Positions 11,383-21,581 of a stretch of 64,000 nt of DNA are shown piece after piece. Position numbers and translations under genes: made by a program. The notes below the pieces were generated by a model. It was not told where the DNA came from, did no database searches, and worked only from the letters and a program-made list of their open reading frames with translations. Position 1 is the stretch's first letter, and each line of letters starts with the position of its first letter. The DNA comes from an uncultured Pelagibacteraceae bacterium (GTDB lineage: Bacteria > Pseudomonadota > Alphaproteobacteria > Pelagibacterales > Pelagibacteraceae), in the NCBI GenBank assembly GCA_902557385.1, contig CACDZF010000002.1, positions 1 to 64,000 of the forward strand. The letters run 5' to 3'.

Positions 11383-12378
11383 TTATAGAATAAAATTGCT
11401 AATGAGTTTTTTTATTAAATTTATGTGATCATCATTATCATTTAAACAAGGGATAACATCAAAATTTTTTCCACCAAATTTCATAAAACTTGCCTTTCCC
11501 TGTATTGCAATTTCTTCCAATGTCTCCACACAATCTGAGGAAAATCCTGGACAAATAACCAAAATGTTTTTTTTACCTTCTTTGGGCAAACCCTCTAAGA
11601 TTTTATCAGTATAAGGCTGCAACCACTCTTGTGGACCAAAACGAGATTGAAAGGTGGTTTTGATAGGAATTTCTTTATATTTTTCTGACATTAATCTTGA
11701 AGTTTTTTGACAATAGCAATGATAAGGATCACCTTTTTCAAAATATTTTTTAGGTATTCCGTGGTAAGAAGCTATTATTAAATCTGGTTTCCAATTTAAT
11801 TCTGAAATTTTCTTATTAATACTGTTTACTAATGCATCTATGTATAAAGGTTCAGACTCATAATGAGGTATAATTTGTAAGCTAGGCTGCCATCTCATTT
11901 TAAGCAGAGTCCTATAAACTTCATCACAAACAGTTGCTGTAGTTGGTGCGGCGTATTGAGGATATAGTGGTAACACTATTATATTTTCACATCCTTCTTG
12001 TTGAAGTTTTGTCATTATGCTTTTTATACTTGGGTTGCCATATCTCATTGCATAATCAACAACTATTTTATTATTATCAAATCTTTCTCTTAACTTTTTT
12101 GTTTGCATCAAAGTATAATATCTTAACGGGGACATATTTTCTTTTTGCATCCAAATTTCCTTATAAGCTTTAGCAGTTTTTGATGGTCTAAAAGTCAAAA
12201 TGAAGAGATTTAAAATTATTTGCCAGACGAAAGGATTCACTTCAATAACTCTTCTATCTGAAAGAAATTCTTTTAAATATCTCCTGATATCCCACCAACT
12301 AGTCGAGTCTGGTGTTCCAAGGTTTATTAAAATTACCCCTGTCTTACCATACTGTATTTTTGGATGATCTTTTTTCAT
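11383..12378 (-). CDS. hemH: Ferrochelatase
   Basis: 'GVILINLGTPDS', 'IASYHGIPKKYFEKGDPYHCYCQKTSRL'. Confidence 0.96.
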   Translation of the reverse strand: MKKDHPKIQYGKTGVILINLGTPDSTSWWDIRRYLKEFLSDRRVIEVNPFVWQIILNLFILTFRPSKTAKAYKEIWMQKENMSPLRYYTLMQTKKLRERFDNNKIVVDYAMRYGNPSIKSIMTKLQQEGCENIIVLPLYPQYAAPTTATVCDEVYRTLLKMRWQPSLQIIPHYESEPLYIDALVNSINKKISELNWKPDLIIASYHGIPKKYFEKGDPYHCYCQKTSRLMSEKYKEIPIKTTFQSRFGPQEWLQPYTDKILEGLPKEGKKNILVICPGFSSDCVETLEEIAIQGKASFMKFGGKNFDVIPCLNDNDDHINLIKKLISNFIL

Positions 12379-12395
12379 TAAAATAAAAAATAACT

Positions 12396-13400
12396 CTAAT
12401 AATATCCTTTTACAAACTTTATTAAATAATCCAACATTTGTGGATTAGTTTTGGGTAATACTCCATGCCCTAAATTAAAAATATAAGGATGATCTTTAAA
12501 GATATCTAGATACCTTTTAGCCTCAATTTTTAATTTTTCTTTGTCTGTTAATAGAAATTTTGGGTCTAAACCACCCTGCACAACTATGTCTGTTTTTTTA
12601 ATTATTTTTTCTGGATTTGTTTTATAGTCAATATTAATTACATCTGGTTTAATTATTTTACAATATTTTTCGTAATTTTTAATTTCTCTTGGAAAACATA
12701 TAACAGGTACTTTATATGATTTAATAAAATTGACTAACTTTAAAGTTCTATCATAAATATAATCTTCTATATATTTATTTTCTAATAATCCCGCCCAACT
12801 ATCAAATATTTGAATAATTGTTGCACCATTTTTTATCTGGTTTTTTATATGAATCTTTAAAAATTTATCTAATATTTCAAATGTCTCTTTAATTAAAATT
12901 TTATCTTTAAAAAATTTTTTATTTAAATTCCTCTTAGGAGAACATTTATTAATCATATAAACTAACAGTGTCCAAGGAGCTCCAACAAACCCAATTAGAT
13001 CTTTATCATTAACTAACTTACTTTTACTTACTTTTTTTATTGATTTATAAACAGGCAATAATTTTTTAGAAAATTCTGAATCTTTAATTTCACTTATTGT
13101 TTCTAAGTTTAGACTATTTAATTCAGGTCCAAAATTCTTTTTAAAAATAACTTCTTGTCCAAGACCATAAGGAACCATTAATATATCAGAAAAAATTATC
13201 GCAGCATCCAAATCAAACCTTTTAAGTGGTTGCAGTGTAATCTTTGACGACAAATTAACATCTAAACATAATTTAATAAAATTTTTATTTAATTTTCTTA
13301 TTTTTCTAAATTCAGGTAAATATCTACCAGCCTGTCTCATAAACCAAATAGGTTTACTACCCACCTTTTTATTTCTTATACATTCTTGAATAGGAGTCAT
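12396..13400 (-). CDS. hemE: Uroporphyrinogen decarboxylase
   Basis: 'PIWFMRQAGRYLPEFR', 'GFVGAPWTLLVYM', 'NLGHGVLP'. Confidence 0.96.
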   Translation of the reverse strand: MTPIQECIRNKKVGSKPIWFMRQAGRYLPEFRKIRKLNKNFIKLCLDVNLSSKITLQPLKRFDLDAAIIFSDILMVPYGLGQEVIFKKNFGPELNSLNLETISEIKDSEFSKKLLPVYKSIKKVSKSKLVNDKDLIGFVGAPWTLLVYMINKCSPKRNLNKKFFKDKILIKETFEILDKFLKIHIKNQIKNGATIIQIFDSWAGLLENKYIEDYIYDRTLKLVNFIKSYKVPVICFPREIKNYEKYCKIIKPDVINIDYKTNPEKIIKKTDIVVQGGLDPKFLLTDKEKLKIEAKRYLDIFKDHPYIFNLGHGVLPKTNPQMLDYLIKFVKGYY

Positions 13401-13682
13401 TTAAACATTAATAGTTTATTTTAGTTTTAGTATTATATTATGTTAATAAAGGTAATAATTTATTATCAACAACTTATACATATTTTATTAACAAATAAAT
13501 CTTATTAAAATTACAATATATTGGCTTATTTGAAGCGCTATTTAATTTTATTATATTAAATGTATATTGTTTATTAACGTTGATAATTATGTTTATAAAA
13601 TTAATGTTTTACAAAAATAATAAAAAAAAATTTTTAAAATAAAAAGTAATTATAATAATATTTAAATATCAACTACTTATAC
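13401..13682. other. oriC: Putative chromosomal replication origin (oriC) region between hemE and ppsR
   Basis: Longest, most AT-rich divergent intergenic gap seen; DnaA-box-like 9-mers TTATCAACA (13463-13471), TTATACATA (13474-13482), inverted TTATCAACG (13578-13586), TTATACATG (13677-13685); gene orientation diverges here; hemE-adjacent oriC is known in Caulobacter and other alphaproteobacteria. Confidence 0.72.
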
Positions 13683-14510
13683 ATGAATAATACATATCAA
13701 ATTTACCTAATATCAGACTCTACTGGAGAGACGCTAGATAGAATTTTTTTAGCTCTCAAAGCTCAGTTTAAAAATTTCAATTACAAAATACATTCATATT
13801 CATTTATAAGAACACAAAATCAAATATCTAAAATAGTTGATATTTTAAATAATCAAACAAATTCAATAATACTTTATACAATAGTTGATGTTGATCTTGC
13901 TAACTTTTTATTAAAAAAAAGTGAAAGATATAAAATTCCCTGTTTTAGTGTTTTGGGAGACTTAATAATTAATTTTTCAAAAATACTTAATCAAAAGGCA
14001 ACACATGTACCCAGTGGTCAACATACTTTAAATGAAGAATATTATGATCGAATCGATGCAATACAATTTACAATGAATCATGACGACGGTAATTCGATAA
14101 ATGATTTAGAGAAATCAGACGTTATATTATTAGGAGTTAGCAGAACTAGTAAAACACCAACTTCTATTTATTTGGCTAATAGAGGATTAAAAACTTCAAA
14201 TATTCCTCTTGTAAATGAAAATTCAGTTCCAGAACTGCTTAAAAAAAAACCAAAAATATCTTGTGTTGTAGGATTGACCACAGAACCAGCCAGACTATTA
14301 GATCTTAGAAAGAATAGAATGAACTCTTTAAAAGAAAGTGAACCAATTGATTACACAAATTTAGAGACAATTTCTCAAGAAGTAGAGAAAGCTAAACAAA
14401 CCTTTAAAAAATACAATTGGCCTGTTATTGATGTTACTAGGAAATCTGTTGAAGAAACTGCTGCATCAATCATTAAAATTCACGAGATATATAAAAACAA
14501 TGAACAATAA
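13683..14510 (+). CDS. ppsR: Pyruvate phosphate dikinase regulatory protein / kinase-pyrophosphorylase (DUF299)
   Basis: 'YLISDSTGETLDRI', 'DVILLGVSRTSKTPTSIYLANRG'. Confidence 0.93.
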   Translation: MNNTYQIYLISDSTGETLDRIFLALKAQFKNFNYKIHSYSFIRTQNQISKIVDILNNQTNSIILYTIVDVDLANFLLKKSERYKIPCFSVLGDLIINFSKILNQKATHVPSGQHTLNEEYYDRIDAIQFTMNHDDGNSINDLEKSDVILLGVSRTSKTPTSIYLANRGLKTSNIPLVNENSVPELLKKKPKISCVVGLTTEPARLLDLRKNRMNSLKESEPIDYTNLETISQEVEKAKQTFKKYNWPVIDVTRKSVEETAASIIKIHEIYKNNEQ

Positions 14511-15078
14511 GATAGTCTTAGCTTCTAAAAGCAAAGTAAGAAAAAATATTCTAGAAAACAATGGTTTTAATTGTATTGTTAAGCCAGCAAATATCGACGA
14601 GGAAACAGTTAAGGAAAGTTTAACAAAAGAAGGAGCAACACCACTTTTAATTTCTAAAAATCTTGCTGAACTTAAAGCAAATAAAATTAGTGAAGGCTTA
14701 AATGGAGAAATTGTTGTAGGAGCAGATAGCGTTATAGATCTTGAAGGCAATATAATATCCAAACCATCTAGTCGTAAAGAAGCAATGGAAATACTTAAAA
14801 AATTAAATGGAAAAATACACCATTTAATTAGTTCGGTGTGTGTGTCAAAAAATGGCCAAATGATTTGGAATTATACCGATAAAGCCTCTTTAAAAATGAA
14901 GAATATGTCTAATTCAGATCTTGAAAAATATTTATCAAAAATAACCGATGAGGATTTATATGCTTATAATGTTTATCAAATTGAAGGGGAGGGAAGGTCG
15001 CTATTTTCTGAGATAAAGGGCGATGAAGACACAATAATGGGACTGCCAATAAAAAAAATAAAAGAGTTTTTATTATGA
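14500..15078 (+). CDS. maf: Maf-family nucleotide pyrophosphatase
   Basis: 'IVLASKSKVRKNILENNGF', 'VVGADSVIDLEGNIISKP'; ORF-track start 14428 trimmed to ATG at 14500, overlapping ppsR by 11 nt. Confidence 0.9.
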   Translation: MNNKIVLASKSKVRKNILENNGFNCIVKPANIDEETVKESLTKEGATPLLISKNLAELKANKISEGLNGEIVVGADSVIDLEGNIISKPSSRKEAMEILKKLNGKIHHLISSVCVSKNGQMIWNYTDKASLKMKNMSNSDLEKYLSKITDEDLYAYNVYQIEGEGRSLFSEIKGDEDTIMGLPIKKIKEFLL

Positions 15079-15869
15079 AAAAATATATTGTTATTGGAAA
15101 CCCTATAGAACACTCGTTATCACCAAAACTTCATAATTATTGGATTAAAGAAAATAATATTGACGCCGTCTACGATAAAAAAAGAATTGATCACAGTGAG
15201 CTAGAAAATATTATTTTTGAAGTTAAAGAAGGTAAAATAAGTGGAATTAATGTTACAGTACCTTTTAAAAAAGCTGCAATTCCTTTTTTAGATGAATTAA
15301 GTAATGAAGCAAATAAAACACAATCAGTTAATACAATTTATCTAAACAATGGAAAAATAATTGGCCATAATACCGATGTTGCTGGATTTGAATTAGCTAT
15401 AAAATATTTAAAATACAATATTAATAATAAAAGAATTTTTATATTAGGAGCCGGTGGAGTAGTTCCGTCGATAATCTTTTCTCTTAATAAAATGCAACCT
15501 TCAAAAATAATTTTGAGTAATAGAACTAGAGATAAGGCTGAAAATTTAAAAGAGTTATTTAAAAATGTAGAAATTATTAATTGGGGTGAAATGCCGGATT
15601 TTGATATGATAATCAACGCAACAAGCTTAGGCCTTAAAAAAGAGGATGAAATTAAATTAGATATTTCAAACGTTGGGAATAATAAAATTTTTTATGATGT
15701 TATTTATAATCCAATAGAAACAAATTTTTTAAAAAAAGCAAAAAATTTAGGACATCGAGTTGAAAATGGAAAAATGATGTTTGTTTATCAAGCTCATCAA
15801 GCATTTACATTATGGCATAAAGTTATGCCTAAAATAGATAGTGAAACCATTAAATTACTAGATCAATGA
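15075..15869 (+). CDS. aroE: Shikimate dehydrogenase
   Basis: 'VIGNPIEHSLSPKLHNYW', 'GINVTVPFKKAAIPFLDE', 'GAGGVVPSII'. Confidence 0.95.
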   Translation: MKKYIVIGNPIEHSLSPKLHNYWIKENNIDAVYDKKRIDHSELENIIFEVKEGKISGINVTVPFKKAAIPFLDELSNEANKTQSVNTIYLNNGKIIGHNTDVAGFELAIKYLKYNINNKRIFILGAGGVVPSIIFSLNKMQPSKIILSNRTRDKAENLKELFKNVEIINWGEMPDFDMIINATSLGLKKEDEIKLDISNVGNNKIFYDVIYNPIETNFLKKAKNLGHRVENGKMMFVYQAHQAFTLWHKVMPKIDSETIKLLDQ

Positions 15870-16435
15870 TAAGAATAGCATTAGTCGGCAATATAGGTTG
15901 TGGCAAAACTTTTGTTGCATATAAGTTTGGTTGTCCAGTATTCAATGCTGATTTTGAGGTAAGCAAATTATATAATGAGGACCGAACTTGTTTTAGAAAA
16001 CTAAATAAAAAGTTTCCAAAATATATTACCTCTTTTCCAATAGCAAAAGAAGCTATCACACTAACTATTTTAAAAAAAAATTCAAATTTGAAAAAAATAA
16101 TTAAAATTATTCACCCAATTATTAGAAAAAAAATGAATAGATTTTTATTAAAAAACAAAAAAAGAAAAATAGTAATTTTAGATATTCCACTTTTTTTAGA
16201 AAATAAAATGAATAAAAAAAAAGATATTATAGTTTTTATTGAGTCAAAAAAAATGGAGATTTTGAAAAGACTTAAAAAAAGAAAAAACTTTAATAAAAAA
16301 TTAATAAATAAATTTAAAAAAATTCAACTTCCTATTGAATTTAAAAAGAGAATGGCCCATTTTATTATTAGAAATAATTTTAGTAATAAATTTTTAAAAA
16401 AAGATATAAATAGAATTTTAAAAGAATTTAGATAA
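15866..16435 (+). CDS. coaE: Dephospho-CoA kinase
   Basis: Walker A 'GNIGCGKTFVA', 'VFNADFEVSKLY'; position between aroE and dnaQ. Confidence 0.85.
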   Translation: MIRIALVGNIGCGKTFVAYKFGCPVFNADFEVSKLYNEDRTCFRKLNKKFPKYITSFPIAKEAITLTILKKNSNLKKIIKIIHPIIRKKMNRFLLKNKKRKIVILDIPLFLENKMNKKKDIIVFIESKKMEILKRLKKRKNFNKKLINKFKKIQLPIEFKKRMAHFIIRNNFSNKFLKKDINRILKEFR

Positions 16436-17107
16436 ATGCTTGAAGTAGTTTTAGATACGGAGACGACTGGCTTATCAGTAAAGGATGGACATCGAGTTGT
16501 CGAAATAGGCTGTATTGAACTTAATAATCAGATACCAACATCAAATAAATTTCATTGTTATCTTAACCCAGAAAGAAAAGTTTCTGAGAAAGCACTTGCC
16601 GTGCATGGTTATACAGATGAATTTTTATCAGATAAAAAAAAATTCAGAGAAATAGCAGATGATTTTTTGAGTTTTATAAAAAATAAGAAACTAATTATAC
16701 ATAATGCAGAATTTGACTTAGGACATCTTAATAATGAACTTAAAATTGCTGGTAAGGATAGTATTAATGAAAACGAAGTAGTCGATACTCTAGAATTAGC
16801 AAGAGATAAATTTCCTGGTTCTGCTATTAACCTTGATGCACTTTGTAAAAGATTTAGAGTAGATAATTCAAAAAGAGTTCATCATACAGCTTTAGTCGAC
16901 TGTGAATTACTTTCTAAAGTTTATATAAATTTGATAGATCAAAGAGAACCAACTCTAAATCTCTATAGTCAAAATAAGGAAATAAAAGATTTAAAAATTG
17001 ATAATAATAATTTGTATTATAAAAAAGTAATTAAACCTTCATCACAAGAAATAGAATTGCACAAAGAATTTTTAAAAAAGAGCCTAAAAAAAAATTTTTT
17101 TAATTAA
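16436..17107 (+). CDS. dnaQ: DNA polymerase III epsilon subunit
   Basis: 'VLDTETTGLSVKDGHRVVEIGCIEL', 'HNAEFDLGHLN', 'HTALVDCELLSKVY'. Confidence 0.96.
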   Translation: MLEVVLDTETTGLSVKDGHRVVEIGCIELNNQIPTSNKFHCYLNPERKVSEKALAVHGYTDEFLSDKKKFREIADDFLSFIKNKKLIIHNAEFDLGHLNNELKIAGKDSINENEVVDTLELARDKFPGSAINLDALCKRFRVDNSKRVHHTALVDCELLSKVYINLIDQREPTLNLYSQNKEIKDLKIDNNNLYYKKVIKPSSQEIELHKEFLKKSLKKNFFN

Positions 17108-17522
17108 ATTTTTCTTTATAAAGTTTTTCGAAGTCGATTTTTTTTGCAAATTTTACATCGGCGAATCCACAATCATGAATAAGATTTAATAATGCTTTTT
17201 CTAATCTTGGATAAATTTCTTTTTGAACTTCACATAACAACATTCTTTCAAGAACTTTTTTATCTCTAATTACTTCATTAAGTTTTATTATTGTTGCATA
17301 ATTTATTTCAAAATAAGATCTTTTTTCATTAGCTTCTTTATCTTCATATTTTAAAGTAGTGCAGATTTCTATCATCTGATTTTTTAGCGCTTTAGAGTTA
17401 ATGTTTATTGTAAGATGATACTTGGAGATATGATCTTTTACGAACAAATAAGTTTCTATGTTAGGTGTTTCGCTGGACATATCCTTTACGAACTCTGCTA
17501 ATATTTTATATTTTTCTGTCAT
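17100..17522 (-). CDS. secB: Protein-export chaperone SecB
   Basis: 'FVKDMSSETPN'; SecB fold sequence; synteny with dnaQ/fxsA. Confidence 0.88.
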   Translation of the reverse strand: MTEKYKILAEFVKDMSSETPNIETYLFVKDHISKYHLTININSKALKNQMIEICTTLKYEDKEANEKRSYFEINYATIIKLNEVIRDKKVLERMLLCEVQKEIYPRLEKALLNLIHDCGFADVKFAKKIDFEKLYKEKFN

Positions 17523-17931
17523 TATCTTCTTTTATATCTTCAGCTTCGCCATCAATAAAATTTTGTTTTTCTTTTACTTTTTTTGAGTAGTTTTTACTAA
17601 CATTTTTTAGAAGAAATTTTCTTGTTGGTGGAAAAATAATTAGTAATCCGAACGTATCCGTTGCAAATCCAGGTAAAATTAAAAGAAATGCTGCAAAAGC
17701 AAGAGCTGCCCCAGAAACAATTTCATATATAGGCAACTCATTTTTTATTATCTGCGACATACCAGACTTTAGTGTGTTAAAACCCTCATATCTTGCATAA
17801 AGAACACCAACAAATGCAGTAAAAAAAATAAGAGATATTGTTGTAAGGGCACCTATCTGAGATCCAATTTTAATAAATAGGTAAATTTCAATAACTGGTA
17901 TAGCAATTATTAATATTAATAGTGTGTTCAT
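17506..17931 (-). CDS. fxsA: FxsA family membrane protein
   Basis: 'AIPVIEIYLFIKIGSQIGALTTISLIFFTAFVGVLYARYEG'. Confidence 0.88.
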   Translation of the reverse strand: MNTLLILIIAIPVIEIYLFIKIGSQIGALTTISLIFFTAFVGVLYARYEGFNTLKSGMSQIIKNELPIYEIVSGAALAFAAFLLILPGFATDTFGLLIIFPPTRKFLLKNVSKNYSKKVKEKQNFIDGEAEDIKEDNDRKI

Positions 17932-17992
17932 TTGAATGTAGTGTAAATTGCCAGTTGAAATAATGCAACATAGTACTTATTATCAATAGTAT

Positions 17993-18589
17993 ATGAATTA
18001 TAGTTTTGAATATATTGATATCATTCTTTTAGCAATGATCGCCGGATTTATCTTTTTGCGATTAAGAGGAATATTAGGCAAAAGAACTGGCTTTGAAGGA
18101 AAATTAAGTGAAGATTTTAAAGAAGAATTTAATAAATCTGTTGTTAAAAATAATATAAATAAAAATCAAATATTTGATGAAAATGCAAAAAATGATTTTA
18201 TCAAAGGTGCAAAAATTGCATATGAAACAATAATTACAGACTTTAGTGACAATGACAATAAGCTTACAGAAAGTAAACCACTTTTAAGCAAAAAAATGCA
18301 TGATCAGTTTAATGAAGCCTTACAAGAAAGAAGTAAAAGAGGCCATTATGCTGAGATAACTTTTATTGGTGTAAATTCAGCAATAATAAAAGAGCATAAA
18401 AAAATAGACCAATTTTTGAAAGTAACTGTTGATTTTGTAAGTGAAGTAATTACTTGTGTCAGAGATAAAGAGAAAAAAATTATTTCAGGAGATCCTAAAA
18501 AAATAAAAAAAATACATGATACATGGGTTTTTTCTAGAGATATTCGATCTACAAATCCTAACTGGCAATTAGTCGATACTTTAACTTAA
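17993..18589 (+). CDS. Tim44-like domain protein
   Basis: N-terminal TM 'IDIILLAMIAGFIFLRLRGILGKRTGFEG'; C-terminal Tim44-like domain with 'TWVFSRDIRSTNPNWQLVDT'. Confidence 0.88.
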   Translation: MNYSFEYIDIILLAMIAGFIFLRLRGILGKRTGFEGKLSEDFKEEFNKSVVKNNINKNQIFDENAKNDFIKGAKIAYETIITDFSDNDNKLTESKPLLSKKMHDQFNEALQERSKRGHYAEITFIGVNSAIIKEHKKIDQFLKVTVDFVSEVITCVRDKEKKIISGDPKKIKKIHDTWVFSRDIRSTNPNWQLVDTLT

Positions 18590-19012
18590 TTGATTAAAAA
18601 ACTTTCAGATAAAGATAAAAAAGACTGGGAAAGTTTCATTAAAAGTAACGATAAAATTTATAATAAGGATTCATCAAATGAGATTAATCCAAAAAGAAAA
18701 ATTTCCACAAAAACAATTGATTTGCATGGATATTCTTTAGAAAATGCAAATAAAACTATTAATGAGTATATAAAGGACTGCTTTTCTCAAAATATTAAAA
18801 GATTAATTGTTATTACGGGAAAAGGTTTAAGATCTAATACGCAAAATGATCCCTATGTTTCTAAAGATTTAAGCATTTTAAAGCATTCCGTTCCTGAATT
18901 TATTAAATCTAATATGGATTTAATGAAACTTATAAAAGAAATTAAAAGTGCCGATATTGAGGAGGGTGGGAAGGGAGCCTTGATTATATATCTAAAAAAC
19001 TCTAAAGAATAA
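18590..19012 (+). CDS. Smr/MutS2-domain protein
   Basis: '[20 protein letters not shown]', '[10 protein letters not shown]'; TTG start immediately after Tim44 stop. Confidence 0.87.
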   Translation: MIKKLSDKDKKDWESFIKSNDKIYNKDSSNEINPKRKISTKTIDLHGYSLENANKTINEYIKDCFSQNIKRLIVITGKGLRSNTQNDPYVSKDLSILKHSVPEFIKSNMDLMKLIKEIKSADIEEGGKGALIIYLKNSKE

Positions 19013-20372
19013 ACTTCGATAAATCTGTATCTTTAACCAGTTCACCTAAATTTTTCTTAACATAATCTGAATTAATAGTAATCGTTTTCCCTGAGTTATC
19101 TGTTGCTGTAAAACTTATATCATCCAAAACTCTTTCAATAATTGTATGGAGTCTTCTTGCGCCAATGTTTTCAACTGTAGAATTTACCTCTGTTGCTAAG
19201 TTTGCAATTGTATCTATACCATCGTCTGAAAAATCTAGTTCAACATTTTCAGTTTTTAAAAGTGCTTTGTATTGCTTTATCAGAGAATTATCAGGTTCTT
19301 TTAATATTCTTTTGAAATCTTTGCTTGTTAAAGCATCAAGCTCAACCCTTATAGGTAGACGACCCTGAAGTTCTGGCAAAAGATCTGATGGCTTAGCAAG
19401 CTGAAAAGCACCAGATGCTATGAATAAAATATGGTCTGTTTTTATTGGTCCATATTTTGTACTTACAGTTGTTCCTTCAATTAAAGGCAAAAGATCCCTT
19501 TGAACTCCTTCTCTAGAAACATCACCACCAACACGATCAGTGCGTGCTGAAATTTTATCTATCTCATCTAGAAAAACAATTCCGTTATTCTCTGTAGAAT
19601 TTTTTGCTGCCTTAATAATTTTATCTTGCTCAATTAGTTTGTCTGACTCCTCATTAATTAAAATTTCATGAGATTCTTTTACAGTCATTTTTTTCTTTTT
19701 GGATTTATTACCCATAGATTTTCCAAGCATTTCACCTAAATTTATCATCCCTACATTTGCGCCTGGCATTCCGGGAATTTCAAAAGAAGGCACAGAGCTA
19801 TTCTCATTAACTGCTATTTCGATTTCATTATCATCCAAGTCACCATTTCTAAGTCTTTTTCTAAAACTTTCTCTAGTTGCAATACTTGCTTTATTACCTA
19901 CTAAAGCATCGAGAACTTTCTCTTCGGCATTTTTCTGAGCCTGTGCAGATACTTCTTTTCTTTTTTTTACTTTTTCCATGGCAATTGCAATTTCTAGTAA
20001 ATCTCTTACAATTTGTTCGACATCTCTTCCAACGTAACCAACTTCAGTAAAACGTGTTGCTTCTACTTTTACAAATGGAGCTTCTGCAAGTTTTGATAAT
20101 CTTCTTGAAATTTCGGTTTTTCCAACTCCCGTAGGCCCTATCATTAAGATGTTTTTTGGTAATACTTCATCTTTCATTTCACCCTCAAGAGCTTGTCTCC
20201 TCCATCTATTTCTTAAGGCTATCGCTACTGCTCTTTTAGCTTTATTTTGCCCAACTACAAATCTATCAAGCTCTGATACTATTTCTCTTGGAGACAAAGA
20301 GCTTATATAAGATTTATTTTCGTCTTTATTTTTGTCTTTTGGAACCAAGTTTGTAACATTCGAATTTTCCAT
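19002..20372 (-). CDS. hslU: ATP-dependent protease ATPase subunit HslU
   Basis: '[33 protein letters not shown]', '[16 protein letters not shown]'. Confidence 0.98.
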   Translation of the reverse strand: MENSNVTNLVPKDKNKDENKSYISSLSPREIVSELDRFVVGQNKAKRAVAIALRNRWRRQALEGEMKDEVLPKNILMIGPTGVGKTEISRRLSKLAEAPFVKVEATRFTEVGYVGRDVEQIVRDLLEIAIAMEKVKKRKEVSAQAQKNAEEKVLDALVGNKASIATRESFRKRLRNGDLDDNEIEIAVNENSSVPSFEIPGMPGANVGMINLGEMLGKSMGNKSKKKKMTVKESHEILINEESDKLIEQDKIIKAAKNSTENNGIVFLDEIDKISARTDRVGGDVSREGVQRDLLPLIEGTTVSTKYGPIKTDHILFIASGAFQLAKPSDLLPELQGRLPIRVELDALTSKDFKRILKEPDNSLIKQYKALLKTENVELDFSDDGIDTIANLATEVNSTVENIGARRLHTIIERVLDDISFTATDNSGKTITINSDYVKKNLGELVKDTDLSKFIL

Positions 20373-20887
20373 TAAATTTTTTCTATGCTTAAGTTATCAT
20401 TTGTAAAAACACATATTTCAGAAGCAATTTTAATTGCTTTCTTTGCAATTTCTTCAGCAGATAAATCAGTATCCATTAGAACTTTTGCTGAAGCTAGCGC
20501 ATAATTACCTCCAGAGCCAATTCCAATAACATCTCCCTCTGGTTCCAGAACATCTCCTGTGCCCGAAATAATAAAACTTTTTTCCTTATCTCCGATTGCC
20601 ATAAGAGCTTCAAGTCTTCTTAAGTATTTGTCCGTTCTCCAGTCTTTAGCCAACTCAACAGCTGCTCTTGTTAAATTACCAGCGTGCTTTTCTAATTTTG
20701 ACTCCAATCTTTCAAATAAAGTTAGAGCATCTGCTGTCGATCCAGCAAAACCAGCGATCACATTTCTTTTCTCAATTTTTCGCACTTTATTTGCTGTGCT
20801 TTTAATTACGGTATTACCCATGCTAACCTGTCCGTCGCCAGCAACTACGACCTCTTTATTCTTTCTAACTAGTACTATTGTTGTCAT
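20372..20887 (-). CDS. hslV: ATP-dependent protease peptidase subunit HslV
   Basis: '[24 protein letters not shown]', '[14 protein letters not shown]'. Confidence 0.98.
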   Translation of the reverse strand: MTTIVLVRKNKEVVVAGDGQVSMGNTVIKSTANKVRKIEKRNVIAGFAGSTADALTLFERLESKLEKHAGNLTRAAVELAKDWRTDKYLRRLEALMAIGDKEKSFIISGTGDVLEPEGDVIGIGSGGNYALASAKVLMDTDLSAEEIAKKAIKIASEICVFTNDNLSIEKI

Positions 20888-20977
20888 AGTATCTAAATGG
20901 ATATTAATTTTAATAGTTCAAGGGCTTTATTAGTATTGTTGATATAAGCAAATAATGAATATATACCTATAAAAATT

Positions 20978-21568
20978 ATGAAGCGAAAAGCTAATATTAC
21001 GAGAAAAACAAAAGAAACATCTATCAAGGTAGACCTAAATATTGATGGCAAGGGAAAATATAAAATTGATACAGGAATTGGTTTTCTTAATCATATGTTA
21101 GAACAGTTATCAAAACATTCGTCTATAGACTTAAATGTAAAAGCCAAAGGAGACACTCATATAGACTTACATCACACTACTGAAGACACAGGAATTGCCA
21201 TTGGTGAGTGTATAAAAAAAGCTTCTAAAAATTTTGTAGGTATAAAAAGATACGCTCATGCCCTACTACCCATGGATGAGACATTGACAAGAGTAGCGAT
21301 CGATATGTCAAACAGACCATATTTAATTTGGAATGTAAAATTGAAGGTAGAAAAACTTGGGGAAATGGATACCGAATTGTTTAAAGAATGGTTCCAAGCT
21401 TTCTCACAAGCTGCTGGCATTACTTTACATGTTGAAAATATTTATGGTGATAATAGCCACCATATAATTGAGTCTTGTTATAAAGGATTAGCTAGATCAT
21501 TAAGGACAGCACTTGAATTAGATCCAAAGAACAAAAATACTGTCCCATCTACAAAAGGCTCTTTATAA
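20978..21568 (+). CDS. hisB: Imidazoleglycerol-phosphate dehydratase
   Basis: '[16 protein letters not shown]', '[15 protein letters not shown]'. Confidence 0.98.
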   Translation: MKRKANITRKTKETSIKVDLNIDGKGKYKIDTGIGFLNHMLEQLSKHSSIDLNVKAKGDTHIDLHHTTEDTGIAIGECIKKASKNFVGIKRYAHALLPMDETLTRVAIDMSNRPYLIWNVKLKVEKLGEMDTELFKEWFQAFSQAAGITLHVENIYGDNSHHIIESCYKGLARSLRTALELDPKNKNTVPSTKGSL

Positions 21569-21581
21569 AATTAAAGAATTA

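Noticed and set aside
14466-14762. 98-aa minus ORF antisense to maf
   Set aside because: Shadow ORF; as are similar antisense ORFs at 15338-15616, 15850-16059, 19165-19368, 19699-19938, 20559-20933, 22489-22701
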